Below the pieces are notes generated by a model. The model ran no database searches. It was not told the DNA's origin and was given only the letters and a program-made list of their open reading frames with translations. A stretch of DNA of 15,344 bases, from assembly GCA_021372515.1 (NCBI GenBank), contig JAJFUG010000118.1, forward strand, positions 1 through 15,344, in the 5' to 3' direction. Shown piece after piece: positions 7,686 through 14,574 of this stretch; position 1 is the first letter of the stretch, and every line of letters begins with the position of its first letter. This DNA comes from a bacterium. Its GTDB lineage: Bacteria; Gemmatimonadota; Glassbacteria; GWA2-58-10. Both the position numbers and the translations under genes were made by a program.

Positions 7686-7704
7686 TGTTACGGCAACGGT
7701 AACA
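7686..7704 (+). promoter_or_regulatory. Inverted repeat, possible enhancer-binding site for the sigma-54 promoter
   Basis: TGTTAC (7686-7691) and GTAACA (7699-7704) are a perfect 6-base inverted repeat around a 7-base centre. It lies about 137-155 bases upstream of the transcription start predicted for the -24/-12 promoter, which is the distance at which sigma-54 activators usually bind. There is no T-tract after it, so it is a poor terminator for the dehydrogenase gene. The role is inferred. Confidence 0.4.
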
Positions 7705-7814
7705 TCCCGCCCCTCTTTGCGGCACAGTCGCGCCGGACAGCCCGCAACGCCCGGAGCGGCGTCAATCAACCCACCCGCGCAACGTTATATCCATTTCATC
7801 AGGTTTTTTCAATT

Positions 7815-7830
7815 TGGCACATTCATTGCA
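7815..7830 (+). promoter_or_regulatory. Sigma-54 (-24/-12) promoter for the lipoprotein pair
   Basis: TGGCAC-A-TTCA-TTGCA matches the consensus TGGCACG-N4-TTGCW at all fixed positions except the seventh (A for G). The GG and GC dinucleotides are 10 bases apart, as required. A transcription start is expected near 7841, about 42 bases before the ATG at 7883. The surrounding sequence is much richer in A/T than the flanking genes. An overlapping sigma-70 reading, TTGGCA (7814-7819) with GATTAT (7836-7841) at 16-base spacing, is also possible, but its -10 matches only 4 of 6. Confidence 0.6.
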
Positions 7831-7882
7831 ATTGTGATTATTAAATATCTTGCTGGTATCCACTCCCGTTCAGAACACAAAG

Positions 7883-9265
7883 ATGAAAACCTCCCTGCTC
7901 ATCCTGGCAACTCTCACGGCCATTCTCCTGGCCGCCTGCGGCAACGGCAACCCGGTGGCTCCGCAGCAGCCGCAGCCCGAGGCCACGGAGATCGACACCA
8001 GCGGCCCCTGGGTGGCGGCCCCTCTGCCGTCGGGTCTGGAGGGGGAATGGCTCTACGAGGGCGCCAGCCTGCTGACAATAGCGCCGGACTCGGTGACAAT
8101 CTACCGGGGTTCCGCCAGCACCCATTACTTTGCTTACCGCTACGCCGTGGCCGAGTGCTCCAGCCACGGCAGCCAGCTACGTCTCCTGCTGCGGGAATCG
8201 GTCGGTCAGACCGCGCCCAGGTATGCGCTCCTCTATTTATTGCCGCTGGACGGGTCCGCGCTCAAAGCTGTCTGGACCATCACCTCGGCCGGTAGTGTAG
8301 AAGAGGCAGCCGGGCTGTGGCTGGATGAGAGCCGCCGCCTGCTCCTGCGCGGCACCTGGGTCCAGGATAAGGGTGTCTCGATCCCGGACGGCAACTGGGT
8401 CAGTGATGACTACAGCCTGGACATCTCTCTCAACGGCAGCCGCATTGCGATAAACGGCAAGGAATGGGAGATAGCCGGCATCGAGACCGATTATACGGAG
8501 CAGCGCCTGATCCTGAAAAGCAACGGCGCATACTGCTGTATCCATCTTTTCTATTATTCATATAATCATCATCAGGTCAGCCAGAGCCTGGGCACCGCAG
8601 CCAGCGCGGAGGAGGCCCGCGCCCTGAAACAGGGAGAGTTGGTCTACATATATCAATATGTGGATTTCTACGAGGTTATGCCGCTCAAGGCCGGTGCGCT
8701 CTGGCGCTACGATTTCAGCTATTCGGACTACGGAAGATCGGAACCTTACCCGATCAGTTACTATTCCTACAACTACGCCCGCCACGGTTCGGTCGAGCTG
8801 CGGGTGCTGAGCGCGGCGGATGGTCCGGTCTCTGGCAGCCGGATTTTTGAGCTGGTCGAAACCTTTTGGATCAGCGGCCAGACGAAGCACGTCGTATCGA
8901 TAAATTACATGGACCCCGAGGCGGAAAAACTGGATACGACTTATATCTACGCGGATACGACAATCGTGCGCACCTGCCGGCTGGAGGTCGGCCCGGAGCA
9001 GGTCTGGCTGCAGCTGGATGGCAAGAAAGTACTGTTCGATCAGCGCAAGCACCGCAGTGGGGAGATGTTCGCCTATAACATTTTCTTCTGCCCCGATCTG
9101 CGGGCGTTCAACCGGGAGGATATGTACATTCCCGACATCTCCTTTCTGTTCAGCTCCGGCCAGGGGCTGTCCTACTACCGGGCGCGGGACAGTTACGGCG
9201 GGATCGATGGCGGGTACGACACGCAGTACGAACTGAGCCTTAAAGAATTCACACCGGGAGAGTAG
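7883..9265 (+). CDS. Lipoprotein of unknown function, copy 1 of a tandem pair
   Basis: This encodes 460 residues. The ATG at 7883 is chosen over the in-frame ATG at 7850 because the signal peptide starts there: Met-Lys, a hydrophobic core, then the lipobox LAAC with Cys19 as the lipidated residue. After CGNGNPVAP comes a low-complexity linker rich in Pro, Gln and Glu, probably a spacer to the membrane. The mature part is rich in Tyr and Ser and has no motif I can assign to an enzyme. It contains PLKAGALWRYDFSY, a pattern seen in many uncharacterised bacterial lipoproteins, and ends with GQG, DSYGGI and a short beta-like tail. The whole length aligns with the next gene. No strong Shine-Dalgarno is visible (only CACAAAG). 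It is likely surface- or periplasm-exposed and driven by the sigma-54-like promoter upstream. Confidence 0.85.
   Translation: MKTSLLILATLTAILLAACGNGNPVAPQQPQPEATEIDTSGPWVAAPLPSGLEGEWLYEGASLLTIAPDSVTIYRGSASTHYFAYRYAVAECSSHGSQLRLLLRESVGQTAPRYALLYLLPLDGSALKAVWTITSAGSVEEAAGLWLDESRRLLLRGTWVQDKGVSIPDGNWVSDDYSLDISLNGSRIAINGKEWEIAGIETDYTEQRLILKSNGAYCCIHLFYYSYNHHQVSQSLGTAASAEEARALKQGELVYIYQYVDFYEVMPLKAGALWRYDFSYSDYGRSEPYPISYYSYNYARHGSVELRVLSAADGPVSGSRIFELVETFWISGQTKHVVSINYMDPEAEKLDTTYIYADTTIVRTCRLEVGPEQVWLQLDGKKVLFDQRKHRSGEMFAYNIFFCPDLRAFNREDMYIPDISFLFSSGQGLSYYRARDSYGGIDGGYDTQYELSLKEFTPGE
7961..8014 (+). repeat. 54-base direct repeat, copy 1 (inside lipoprotein gene 1)
   Basis: This segment matches 9410-9463 at 53 of 54 bases; the single difference is C at 7970 against T at 9419. 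It encodes the PQQ-x-QPEATEIDTSGPWV linker just after the lipobox. The genes diverge strongly downstream of it. Confidence 0.85.
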
Positions 9266-9331
9266 GACCGTATTGTGTGCTCTCCATGTTCAGCCTGCGG
9301 CAGCGTGGGCATTACAAGTCGGGAGGATGAG

Positions 9332-10744
9332 ATGAAACCGTACCTGCTCATCCTGGCGGTATTCGCGGCCATTCTGCTTTCCGCCTGCGGCAACGACAAT
9401 CCCCTGGCCCCGCAGCAGTCGCAGCCCGAGGCCACGGAGATCGACACCAGCGGCCCCTGGGTGACAGCCGCTCTGCCGTCTGACCTTAACGGCGAGTGGC
9501 TGCTGGAGGGGGTGACATTCCTGAGATTGAGCGGGAATTCAGCTTCTGTCGCCTCGGTCCCCGACCCGCAGCGGTCCGGGGACCCGGCCCTTTTCCTGCG
9601 CGCCGAGCGGAGCGCTGACAGGTACCGTCTGCATTTCCTCTGGACCACGAGCCCGGACCGTTATCCGCGCTACGGTCTGCTCTACATCCAGCCCGAAGAG
9701 GATTCCAGGCTGCGCGTAGCCTGGACCAAAGGGATCGCGCAATACGACAGCCTGGCCTGTTCACTGCCGCCGGACAGCACCCGGGTGCTCGTTCGTCGGG
9801 GAACCTGGGTCGGCGATGACCTGTCCACTCTACAGGAGGGCAAGTTCATCAGCGATGATAACCACCTTTATTTCGAGGTCGCGGACGGCAAGGTCTCACT
9901 GGATGGCCGGTCGTGGCAGGTGCTCTCAGCCGAGACGGATTACACGGACCGGCGTTACTGCCTTCAGAACGGAAACTCCTACAGGATGCTGTATGTCCGT
10001 TCCGTGGTCTCGAGCGTGCCGACACAGCAAGCCCGGCTCAGCCCCAGCACGGCCGCCAGCCAGTCCGCCGCAGCCGGCCTTCCGCTGGACACGGATTGGG
10101 TCACAGTGCGCGGCTGCGAGGATTTCCTGAGCATGTTCCCCCTGGCTCCGGGCGCGCGTTGGGTGTACGACTATTCCTACTCCTCGCAAGGGAGTTACAA
10201 CCAGGGTTATTCTGATAACTATTCGATTGATTACAAGCGGCAGGGAGACTGCACTGTTGAGGTCAATTCGGTTTCAGCTTTGGACAAAGGTGGATTTCTT
10301 TTCGATGTGCAGGTCAGATTCGATATTCACCTTGAGACTTATACATCCTCAGGTGTAAGGATGACAATTGATCCTGATTCAGTCCGGTACACACCCTGGT
10401 ACAATTCATGGACTGTCGAGGACACAACTCTTACACGGGAGATTGCGTTTGAAGTGGAGCCGGACACAGTCTGGCTCGTGGCCGGGGACAGCCGGTTGTA
10501 TTTCTCGAGGACTAAATACCGATTTGGCTCCGGGTTCGACACAGACCTGTTCCAGTATCCGGACAGCACCCGCCACGGCTGGAAACCCAGCCGGATGAAC
10601 CCGAACATAGACTTCAGTTGGACGGTCGCGCCAGGCCAGGGAATCACGGAACTGATTATGGACGACAGCTACGGCGGCATCATGGACAGTCACGATTACA
10701 GGCTTGAGATAAAGCTGCGCGGATTCAGCCCCGGCACCCATTGA
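9332..10744 (+). CDS. Lipoprotein of unknown function, copy 2 of a tandem pair
   Basis: This encodes 470 residues. The ATG at 9332 is preceded by GGAGG at 9322-9326 with five-base spacing, a good site that copy 1 lacks. The signal peptide ends in the lipobox LSAC with Cys19, followed by the same Pro/Gln/Glu linker as copy 1. Shared blocks with copy 1 include GEWLxEG near the N-terminus, RGTWV, ETDYT, PLxxGAxWxYDxSYS, a Val-Trp-Leu stretch, GQG and DSYGGI. The rest is strongly diverged, so the duplication is old or selection has been diversifying. No catalytic motif or known domain is recognised. It follows copy 1 by 66 bases with no terminator between them, so the two are probably co-transcribed. 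Location at an outer envelope face is inferred from the lipobox only. Confidence 0.85.
   Translation: MKPYLLILAVFAAILLSACGNDNPLAPQQSQPEATEIDTSGPWVTAALPSDLNGEWLLEGVTFLRLSGNSASVASVPDPQRSGDPALFLRAERSADRYRLHFLWTTSPDRYPRYGLLYIQPEEDSRLRVAWTKGIAQYDSLACSLPPDSTRVLVRRGTWVGDDLSTLQEGKFISDDNHLYFEVADGKVSLDGRSWQVLSAETDYTDRRYCLQNGNSYRMLYVRSVVSSVPTQQARLSPSTAASQSAAAGLPLDTDWVTVRGCEDFLSMFPLAPGARWVYDYSYSSQGSYNQGYSDNYSIDYKRQGDCTVEVNSVSALDKGGFLFDVQVRFDIHLETYTSSGVRMTIDPDSVRYTPWYNSWTVEDTTLTREIAFEVEPDTVWLVAGDSRLYFSRTKYRFGSGFDTDLFQYPDSTRHGWKPSRMNPNIDFSWTVAPGQGITELIMDDSYGGIMDSHDYRLEIKLRGFSPGTH
9410..9463 (+). repeat. 54-base direct repeat, copy 2 (inside lipoprotein gene 2)
   Basis: This is the partner of 7961-8014, with 53 of 54 bases identical. 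Identity drops immediately after the GGGTG at its end. Confidence 0.85.
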
Positions 10745-10754
10745 GCGGCTGCAC

Positions 10755-10782
10755 GGCCGGAGCGCAGGCCCGCGCTCCGGCC
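10755..10782. terminator. Strong GC hairpin between convergent genes
   Basis: GGCCGGAGCGC and GCGCTCCGGCC form a perfect 11-base stem around a 6-base loop (AGGCCC). It lies between the stop of lipoprotein 2 (10744) and the stop of the WG-repeat gene on the other strand (10798). Its position suggests a bidirectional terminator. Neither side has a clear run of T, so it may work with another factor or simply block read-through. Confidence 0.6.
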
Positions 10783-10797
10783 AATCTGCCAGCCCGC

Positions 10798-11925
10798 TTA
10801 CCGCGACACCTCCCAGACATATTTCCCGCTTTTATCTACGTATCCCACCCGGTCCAGGTAGCGCTCCTGGGCCAGGCCACCCGCGAAACGCAACGGCTCG
10901 GCGAAACGCGGCTCTATTACCAACCGTCCTGTCCGGTCGATAAAGCCCCACTTATCCCCCACCCGCACTGCGGCCAAACCCTCGCTGAAAGAGCGCGCCT
11001 CGGCATAGCCGGCCGGTATAACCAGTTTCCCAGTTCTGTCGATGAAACCCCAGCCGCCAGCGGTCATCACCGGAGCCAGCCCATCCTGGAACGCATAGCA
11101 GACAGTCATCTCCGGATGCTCCCCCAGGTCGAGCGCCACGCGGCCGTCCCGGCCCAGGTAGCAGCATTTCCCGCCCAGAGCGGCCGCGGCCAGGCCCTCA
11201 TAGAACAACTCCAGACGGTCCCAGCGCGGCGGGATGACCAACGCCCCGGCCGTGTCGATACAGCCCCATTTCCCGCCCGCCAGCACCAGGGCGCAGCCCT
11301 CCCGGAACGCTGTCACCTGCTCGAACCCGGCCTTTATCACCCGCCCCGCGCGGTCGATCACGCTCCACCCGTCACCGCTTTTCACCGCGGCCCGGCCATC
11401 ACTGAACGGCCCGGCGGAGTCGAACGCGGGGGCTATCACGGTTGCGCCGGTCTTGTCCAGGTAGCCCCACTTGAGCCCCTGGCCCAGGAGTTCCATCTGC
11501 ACCGGCAGCAGTCCCCCGGACCAGGACCAGGCCTGGACCGCCAGCACCTCCAGCACCACTTGGCCACGGTGGTCGATGAAGCGGAGAAAGTCATCCGCGC
11601 CGGTGTCCACCCGGGCCAGGCTGTCGCTGAACGGATAGGCCAATCTGAACTGCGGCGGGATGGCAATCTCCCCGTTGCGGTCGATATAACCCCACTTGCC
11701 GTCCAGACGGACCGGGGCCAGGCCCTCGCTGAAATCCTGCGCCTGCTGGAAACGCAGGCCGATCACCACCCGGCCCGTACTGTCGATGAAGCCGCAACGG
11801 CCGTTACGCTGGACCGGGAAAAGACGCGGCCCGCTTTCCTGAGCCGATAGCGAGTGGATCGAGACGAGCAGTGACAGGAGCGAAACAGCGGTGGCAAGGC
11901 AGGCACAGCGGCGGGTGAGACGCAT
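10798..11925 (-). CDS. Secreted WG-repeat protein
   Basis: This encodes 375 residues. The ATG (CAT at 11923-11925) is preceded on its strand by AGGAGGGG, a strong ribosome binding site, so the in-frame upstream ATG at 12012 is not used. Residues 1-28 form a Sec signal peptide (basic start, hydrophobic core, SLSA|QE as likely cleavage), with no lipobox. The rest is about ten tandem WG/KWG-type beta units of ~30-38 residues, with forms such as GKWGYIDRNGEIAIPP, DKWGFIDRTGRLVIEP and GWGFIDRTGKLVIPA, each followed by a phrase like FSEGLAPV. Several middle units have lost the WG pair (GRCGFID, GKCCYLG, DFLRFID). WG repeats are found in many secreted or surface proteins without a settled function; binding or structural roles are likely. 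It has its own sigma-54-like promoter. Confidence 0.88.
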   Translation of the reverse strand: MRLTRRCACLATAVSLLSLLVSIHSLSAQESGPRLFPVQRNGRCGFIDSTGRVVIGLRFQQAQDFSEGLAPVRLDGKWGYIDRNGEIAIPPQFRLAYPFSDSLARVDTGADDFLRFIDHRGQVVLEVLAVQAWSWSGGLLPVQMELLGQGLKWGYLDKTGATVIAPAFDSAGPFSDGRAAVKSGDGWSVIDRAGRVIKAGFEQVTAFREGCALVLAGGKWGCIDTAGALVIPPRWDRLELFYEGLAAAALGGKCCYLGRDGRVALDLGEHPEMTVCYAFQDGLAPVMTAGGWGFIDRTGKLVIPAGYAEARSFSEGLAAVRVGDKWGFIDRTGRLVIEPRFAEPLRFAGGLAQERYLDRVGYVDKSGKYVWEVSR

Positions 11926-12007
11926 TACCCCTCCTGGGGCAGGGTTGGACGCAGCCGACAACACCGGGGGGAGGACAGGGGTCCGTGGCGGGGCATGGAT
12001 GGGAGAA

Positions 12008-12023
12008 TGCAACGAGCGTGCCC
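12008..12023 (-). promoter_or_regulatory. Sigma-54-like (-24/-12) promoter for the WG-repeat gene
   Basis: On the minus strand this reads GGGCACG-CTCG-TTGCA. It differs from the consensus TGGCACG-N4-TTGCW only at the first base, and GG and GC are 10 bases apart. The predicted start is near 11997, leaving a leader of about 72 bases before the ATG at 11925. This is a pattern match by eye. The local sequence is GC-rich, which makes chance matches to the GG/GC part more likely than for the promoter at 7815. Confidence 0.45.
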
Positions 12024-12024
12024 G

Positions 12025-12061
12025 GCCGGGACAACCGTCTAAAATGCCCGGCTGTCCCGGC
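12025..12061. repeat. Inverted repeat next to the WG-gene promoter
   Basis: GCCGGGACA (12025-12033) and TGTCCCGGC (12053-12061) are perfect 9-base arms around a 19-base loop. The repeat ends two bases upstream of the -24 element of the WG-gene promoter. It could be an operator or activator site, or a folded RNA on the + strand where a T-rich stretch (TTTGGACTGTTTTT) follows, but no + strand gene precedes it. Confidence 0.4.
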
Positions 12062-12082
12062 TTTGGACTGTTTTTCTGCCTT

Positions 12083-12184
12083 GAGGGCGGCTATTCTGTC
12101 ACCCGCGCGGTTACACCTGTGCCCGGCTCAAAGCTCTTTCAGCGGAATTATCGCTCACTCTGTGCGGCCTCTAAAGCCGCCCTC
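12083..12184. repeat. 10-base inverted repeat in the gap after the GH31 gene
   Basis: GAGGGCGGCT (12083-12092) and AGCCGCCCTC (12175-12184) are exact reverse complements 82 bases apart. The right arm overlaps the stop codon of the GH31 gene and also takes part in a short local hairpin (GCGGC 12164-12168 with GCCGC 12176-12180). Otherwise the 11926-12182 gap holds only the promoter and inverted repeat listed separately. Confidence 0.3.
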
Positions 12185-14135
12185 AGTCCAGGCGGACAAA
12201 TATCGGCAGCTTGTCCAGCGGCGCCGGGTATTGCGCCAGGGTGGAGCCGCCGCTGTAAATCTCCCCGCTCCAGAAATCTTTCCACAGCCCGGCCGGAAGG
12301 TAGACCTCTCGTGCCACGGCGCCTTTTTCCACCACCGGGGCGACCAGGAAACGGTCTCCGAGCATGAATTCCTCGCGGGCCAGGAAAGCCTTCTCATCGC
12401 CGGGTGCGGCAAAGAACAGGGGGCGAATTATCGGACGTCCCGTGCGTTGCATCTCCTGCGCCAGGGAATGGATGTAGTCGCCTAACTGCTCGTGCAGACG
12501 GGTGTATTTCAGGCAGATTTTCTCGGATTCCGGGTCCAGGCGCCAGGGCGCGTACGAGAACTGCATCATCGGCATCAGCGCCGAGGCCTGGGTCCAGCGG
12601 ACGAACATCTCGGGGTCCATGCTGCTGAAACGGTCCTGGCTGAAATCGCTGTCCAACCCCCCGCCGATCATGTCGGGGCAGAAATAGCCGTAGCCCAGCA
12701 GAGATTCGGTCAGGCCGTGCGGGACCAGCGAGCCCAGCCCGTTTTCACGGCTCCAGTTGCTGTTCTTGTCGCGCAGACGCTGCACGAGGCCCATCCCTTG
12801 AGCGAGCCAGCTAACCCGCAACTCGTTGATCTCGAAATGCGCCCCCACGCTGGCGTACAGGTCGGTGTAGCGGTTGGCGGTCACGCCGCCCCAGGTGCTG
12901 AACCCGGGCAGGAAAAAGCTGGCATCCGCGGCATCCAGCTTGTACCCGTCCACCCCGTAGCGCGACTGGAGGTTTTTCAGCTCGCCCACGAACCAGGCGT
13001 AGGCCTCGGGGTTCGAAAGGTCCACCAGGGCCGAGGTGCCATCCCACCACTGGGAGAGCCCCACCTTGCCGTTCCTGTCACGGACCAGCCATTTCCGGTC
13101 GGCCAGGAACTTGTAGCTGGCCGCGGTGCGGTCCACGAACGGCACCTCCCACAGCACCACCTTGAACCCCAGCTTGTGAAGTTCGTTCAGCATGGCCTGC
13201 GGGTCGGGGAATTTCTGCTTGTCGAACACGTGGTCGCCGTACTGCGACTGCCACATGTCGTCGATCATCAGCACCTCGCAGCCGAACTTGCGCTCGCGCA
13301 GGGTGCGGGCGTAGGCGAGGATTTTGTCCTGGCGCTGGTCTTTCTGGAACTCGATCCAGGTGTTGAACACGGGATAGGCGAAATAGCCCCGCGGCGGCAC
13401 CGTGGCGGGCCGTCCGGCCAGGGCGGTGAAACTGTCGTAGGCCTCCACGATGTCGCGCCCAGCCAGGAGCCGGTACTCCAGGACGCTGCGCTGCCGCACG
13501 TTGAACCGGAACCTGCCGTCGCCGCCCTTGTTGAGCGCAAAGCCCATCGGGTCGCCGCTGGGGACAAAGAACCCGGCCCCGCTCGAGGTCAGCCAGACCG
13601 GCGCGGTCTGGTTGCCGTCCGAGGGGAAGGGGTCGACATCCACCTGGGCGCTCTCCAGCGGCCAGTTGTGCCCATCTGTCACTTTCCCGCCGTACCAGTG
13701 CCCGCTTGCGGCGAGGCTGAAAGTCTCCTCGATCCGCTCGCAGTCGGGGCCAGCGGGCGGAGTGAGGCCCACCAGCAGGTTGTCGCCGAAAAAGGTCAGG
13801 CGCAGCTCCGCCGCCTGGCCGCCCTCGCATTCCACTCGCAGGAACAGGCTTTCTCCGGTAGTCGAGCTGCCGAGGACCCGCATCAGGGCGTGTCGGCTCC
13901 CGCCGCGGACAAACGCGCTGCCGCCGGCCTCGCCCGCTGCGATCACCTGTCCGCCGCGCCGCAGTTCCAGACGGTAGGGGTCGCGATAGACCCGCAGCGT
14001 GTAGTTATCCGTCCCAGCCTCGACACAGGCCGGGTTGTCGAGATCGAAACGCGGGTACACGGCGCAGCGCGCCGGGCCGGCAGCCAGGCCGGTCAGGCCG
14101 AGCGCCAGGGCGAGAACCCAGAGCCGTAATGGCAT
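12183..14135 (-). CDS. Secreted GH31-family glycoside hydrolase (alpha-glucosidase/alpha-galactosidase-like)
   Basis: This encodes 650 residues. The ATG (CAT at 14133-14135) follows GGAG with normal spacing and starts a signal peptide with a hydrophobic core to about residue 20, so the longer frame up to 14450 is not used. Residues ~30-230 form the N-terminal beta-sandwich. The barrel carries FNTWIEFQKDQRQDKI, LMIDDMW (M290-W295), KVVLWEVPFVD, the nucleophile region YKLDAAD with Asp401, and FCPDMIGGG with Asp488 as the likely acid/base. A C-terminal beta domain ends FVRLD. This subfamily (KLDA and PDMIGGG in place of the DMNE and DxGG motifs of classic alpha-glucosidases) resembles the MYORG-like branch, where an alpha-galactosidase is known. 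The substrate here is unassigned. Export suggests it acts on extracellular or periplasmic glycans. Confidence 0.9.
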   Translation of the reverse strand: MPLRLWVLALALGLTGLAAGPARCAVYPRFDLDNPACVEAGTDNYTLRVYRDPYRLELRRGGQVIAAGEAGGSAFVRGGSRHALMRVLGSSTTGESLFLRVECEGGQAAELRLTFFGDNLLVGLTPPAGPDCERIEETFSLAASGHWYGGKVTDGHNWPLESAQVDVDPFPSDGNQTAPVWLTSSGAGFFVPSGDPMGFALNKGGDGRFRFNVRQRSVLEYRLLAGRDIVEAYDSFTALAGRPATVPPRGYFAYPVFNTWIEFQKDQRQDKILAYARTLRERKFGCEVLMIDDMWQSQYGDHVFDKQKFPDPQAMLNELHKLGFKVVLWEVPFVDRTAASYKFLADRKWLVRDRNGKVGLSQWWDGTSALVDLSNPEAYAWFVGELKNLQSRYGVDGYKLDAADASFFLPGFSTWGGVTANRYTDLYASVGAHFEINELRVSWLAQGMGLVQRLRDKNSNWSRENGLGSLVPHGLTESLLGYGYFCPDMIGGGLDSDFSQDRFSSMDPEMFVRWTQASALMPMMQFSYAPWRLDPESEKICLKYTRLHEQLGDYIHSLAQEMQRTGRPIIRPLFFAAPGDEKAFLAREEFMLGDRFLVAPVVEKGAVAREVYLPAGLWKDFWSGEIYSGGSTLAQYPAPLDKLPIFVRLD

Positions 14136-14212
14136 TGTATCTCCAGTGCGAAAGGATGGTGTGAGCCTTGAATCCACATATTGATTCTTGACTGCGGCTG
14201 AGCCTGCGGGTC

Positions 14213-14428
14213 TTATTTCCCGCCGAACAAACGCACCAGCAGGGTGAGTACAACACTGAGGATGATGCAGGTGACGATTGGAAAGTAAAACGTGGCGTTG
14301 CCGCGCCGGATCAGGATGTCGCCGGGCAGACGGCCGAGCCAGGGGATTTTGGGGCCGAACATCAGGACCAGGCCCAGGGCGGCGAGGCCAAGGCCTGCGA
14401 TCAGCAATATTTTTCCGACTCCGGGCAT
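14213..14428 (-). CDS. DUF2905 small membrane protein
   Basis: This encodes 71 residues. The ATG (CAT at 14426-14428) is preceded by GGGAGG five bases upstream. There are two transmembrane helices (residues ~5-24 and ~48-67) joined by a loop with the family's conserved stretch LGRLPGDILIRRGN followed by FYFPIVTCIILS. The length and loop match the DUF2905 family closely. The function is unknown. From memory, DUF2905 genes often lie next to ruvB in bacterial genomes, and ruvB is indeed nearby here but is separated by a repeat and an AT-rich gene. A 77-base gap separates it from the GH31 gene, with no obvious terminator. Confidence 0.9.
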   Translation of the reverse strand: MPGVGKILLIAGLGLAALGLVLMFGPKIPWLGRLPGDILIRRGNATFYFPIVTCIILSVVLTLLVRLFGGK

Positions 14429-14453
14429 ATCGCCTCCCGTTCAAATGCATATA

Positions 14454-14559
14454 CTGATAAATCCCCCCTGCCCCCCCTTGTGAAAGGGGGGAATCCGCTC
14501 CTCCGACCGGCAGGCCGGCGCCTCCCCCTTACCAAGGGGGACTAAGGGGATTTTATCAG
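14454..14559. repeat. 106-base nested palindromic repeat (REP- or MITE-like)
   Basis: The ends are perfect 8-base inverted repeats, CTGATAAA (14454-14461) and TTTATCAG (14552-14559), which continue as TCCCC and GGGGA. Inside are three hairpins. CCCCCCTT-GTGA-AAGGGGGG lies at 14472-14491. CCGGC-AG-GCCGG lies at 14507-14518. CCCCCTT-ACC-AAGGGGG lies at 14524-14540. The whole can fold into one long arm. No open reading frame and no clear target-site duplication are seen. It may also act as a transcription terminator between flanking genes. Confidence 0.75.
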
Positions 14560-14574
14560 ACAAAACGGTTTGAT

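Noticed and set aside
7961-9463. The two 54-base repeats as attachment sites or CRISPR-like units
   Set aside because: There are only two copies, both in frame at the same place in homologous genes, so gene duplication or conversion explains them.
10741-11850. A 369-codon plus-strand frame over the WG-repeat gene
   Set aside because: It mirrors the repeats on the other strand. The apparent periodicity of the product comes from the WG repeats, not from a separate gene.
10798-11925. Tandem sequence units as a DNA repeat array
   Set aside because: The periodicity is at protein level (WG repeats); the DNA of the units is too diverged to count as a nucleotide repeat.
12492-14129. A 545-codon open frame on the plus strand across the GH31 gene
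   Set aside because: It is antisense to a gene with complete catalytic motifs and a signal peptide, and the product is low-complexity His/Gln/Val-rich with no recognisable family.
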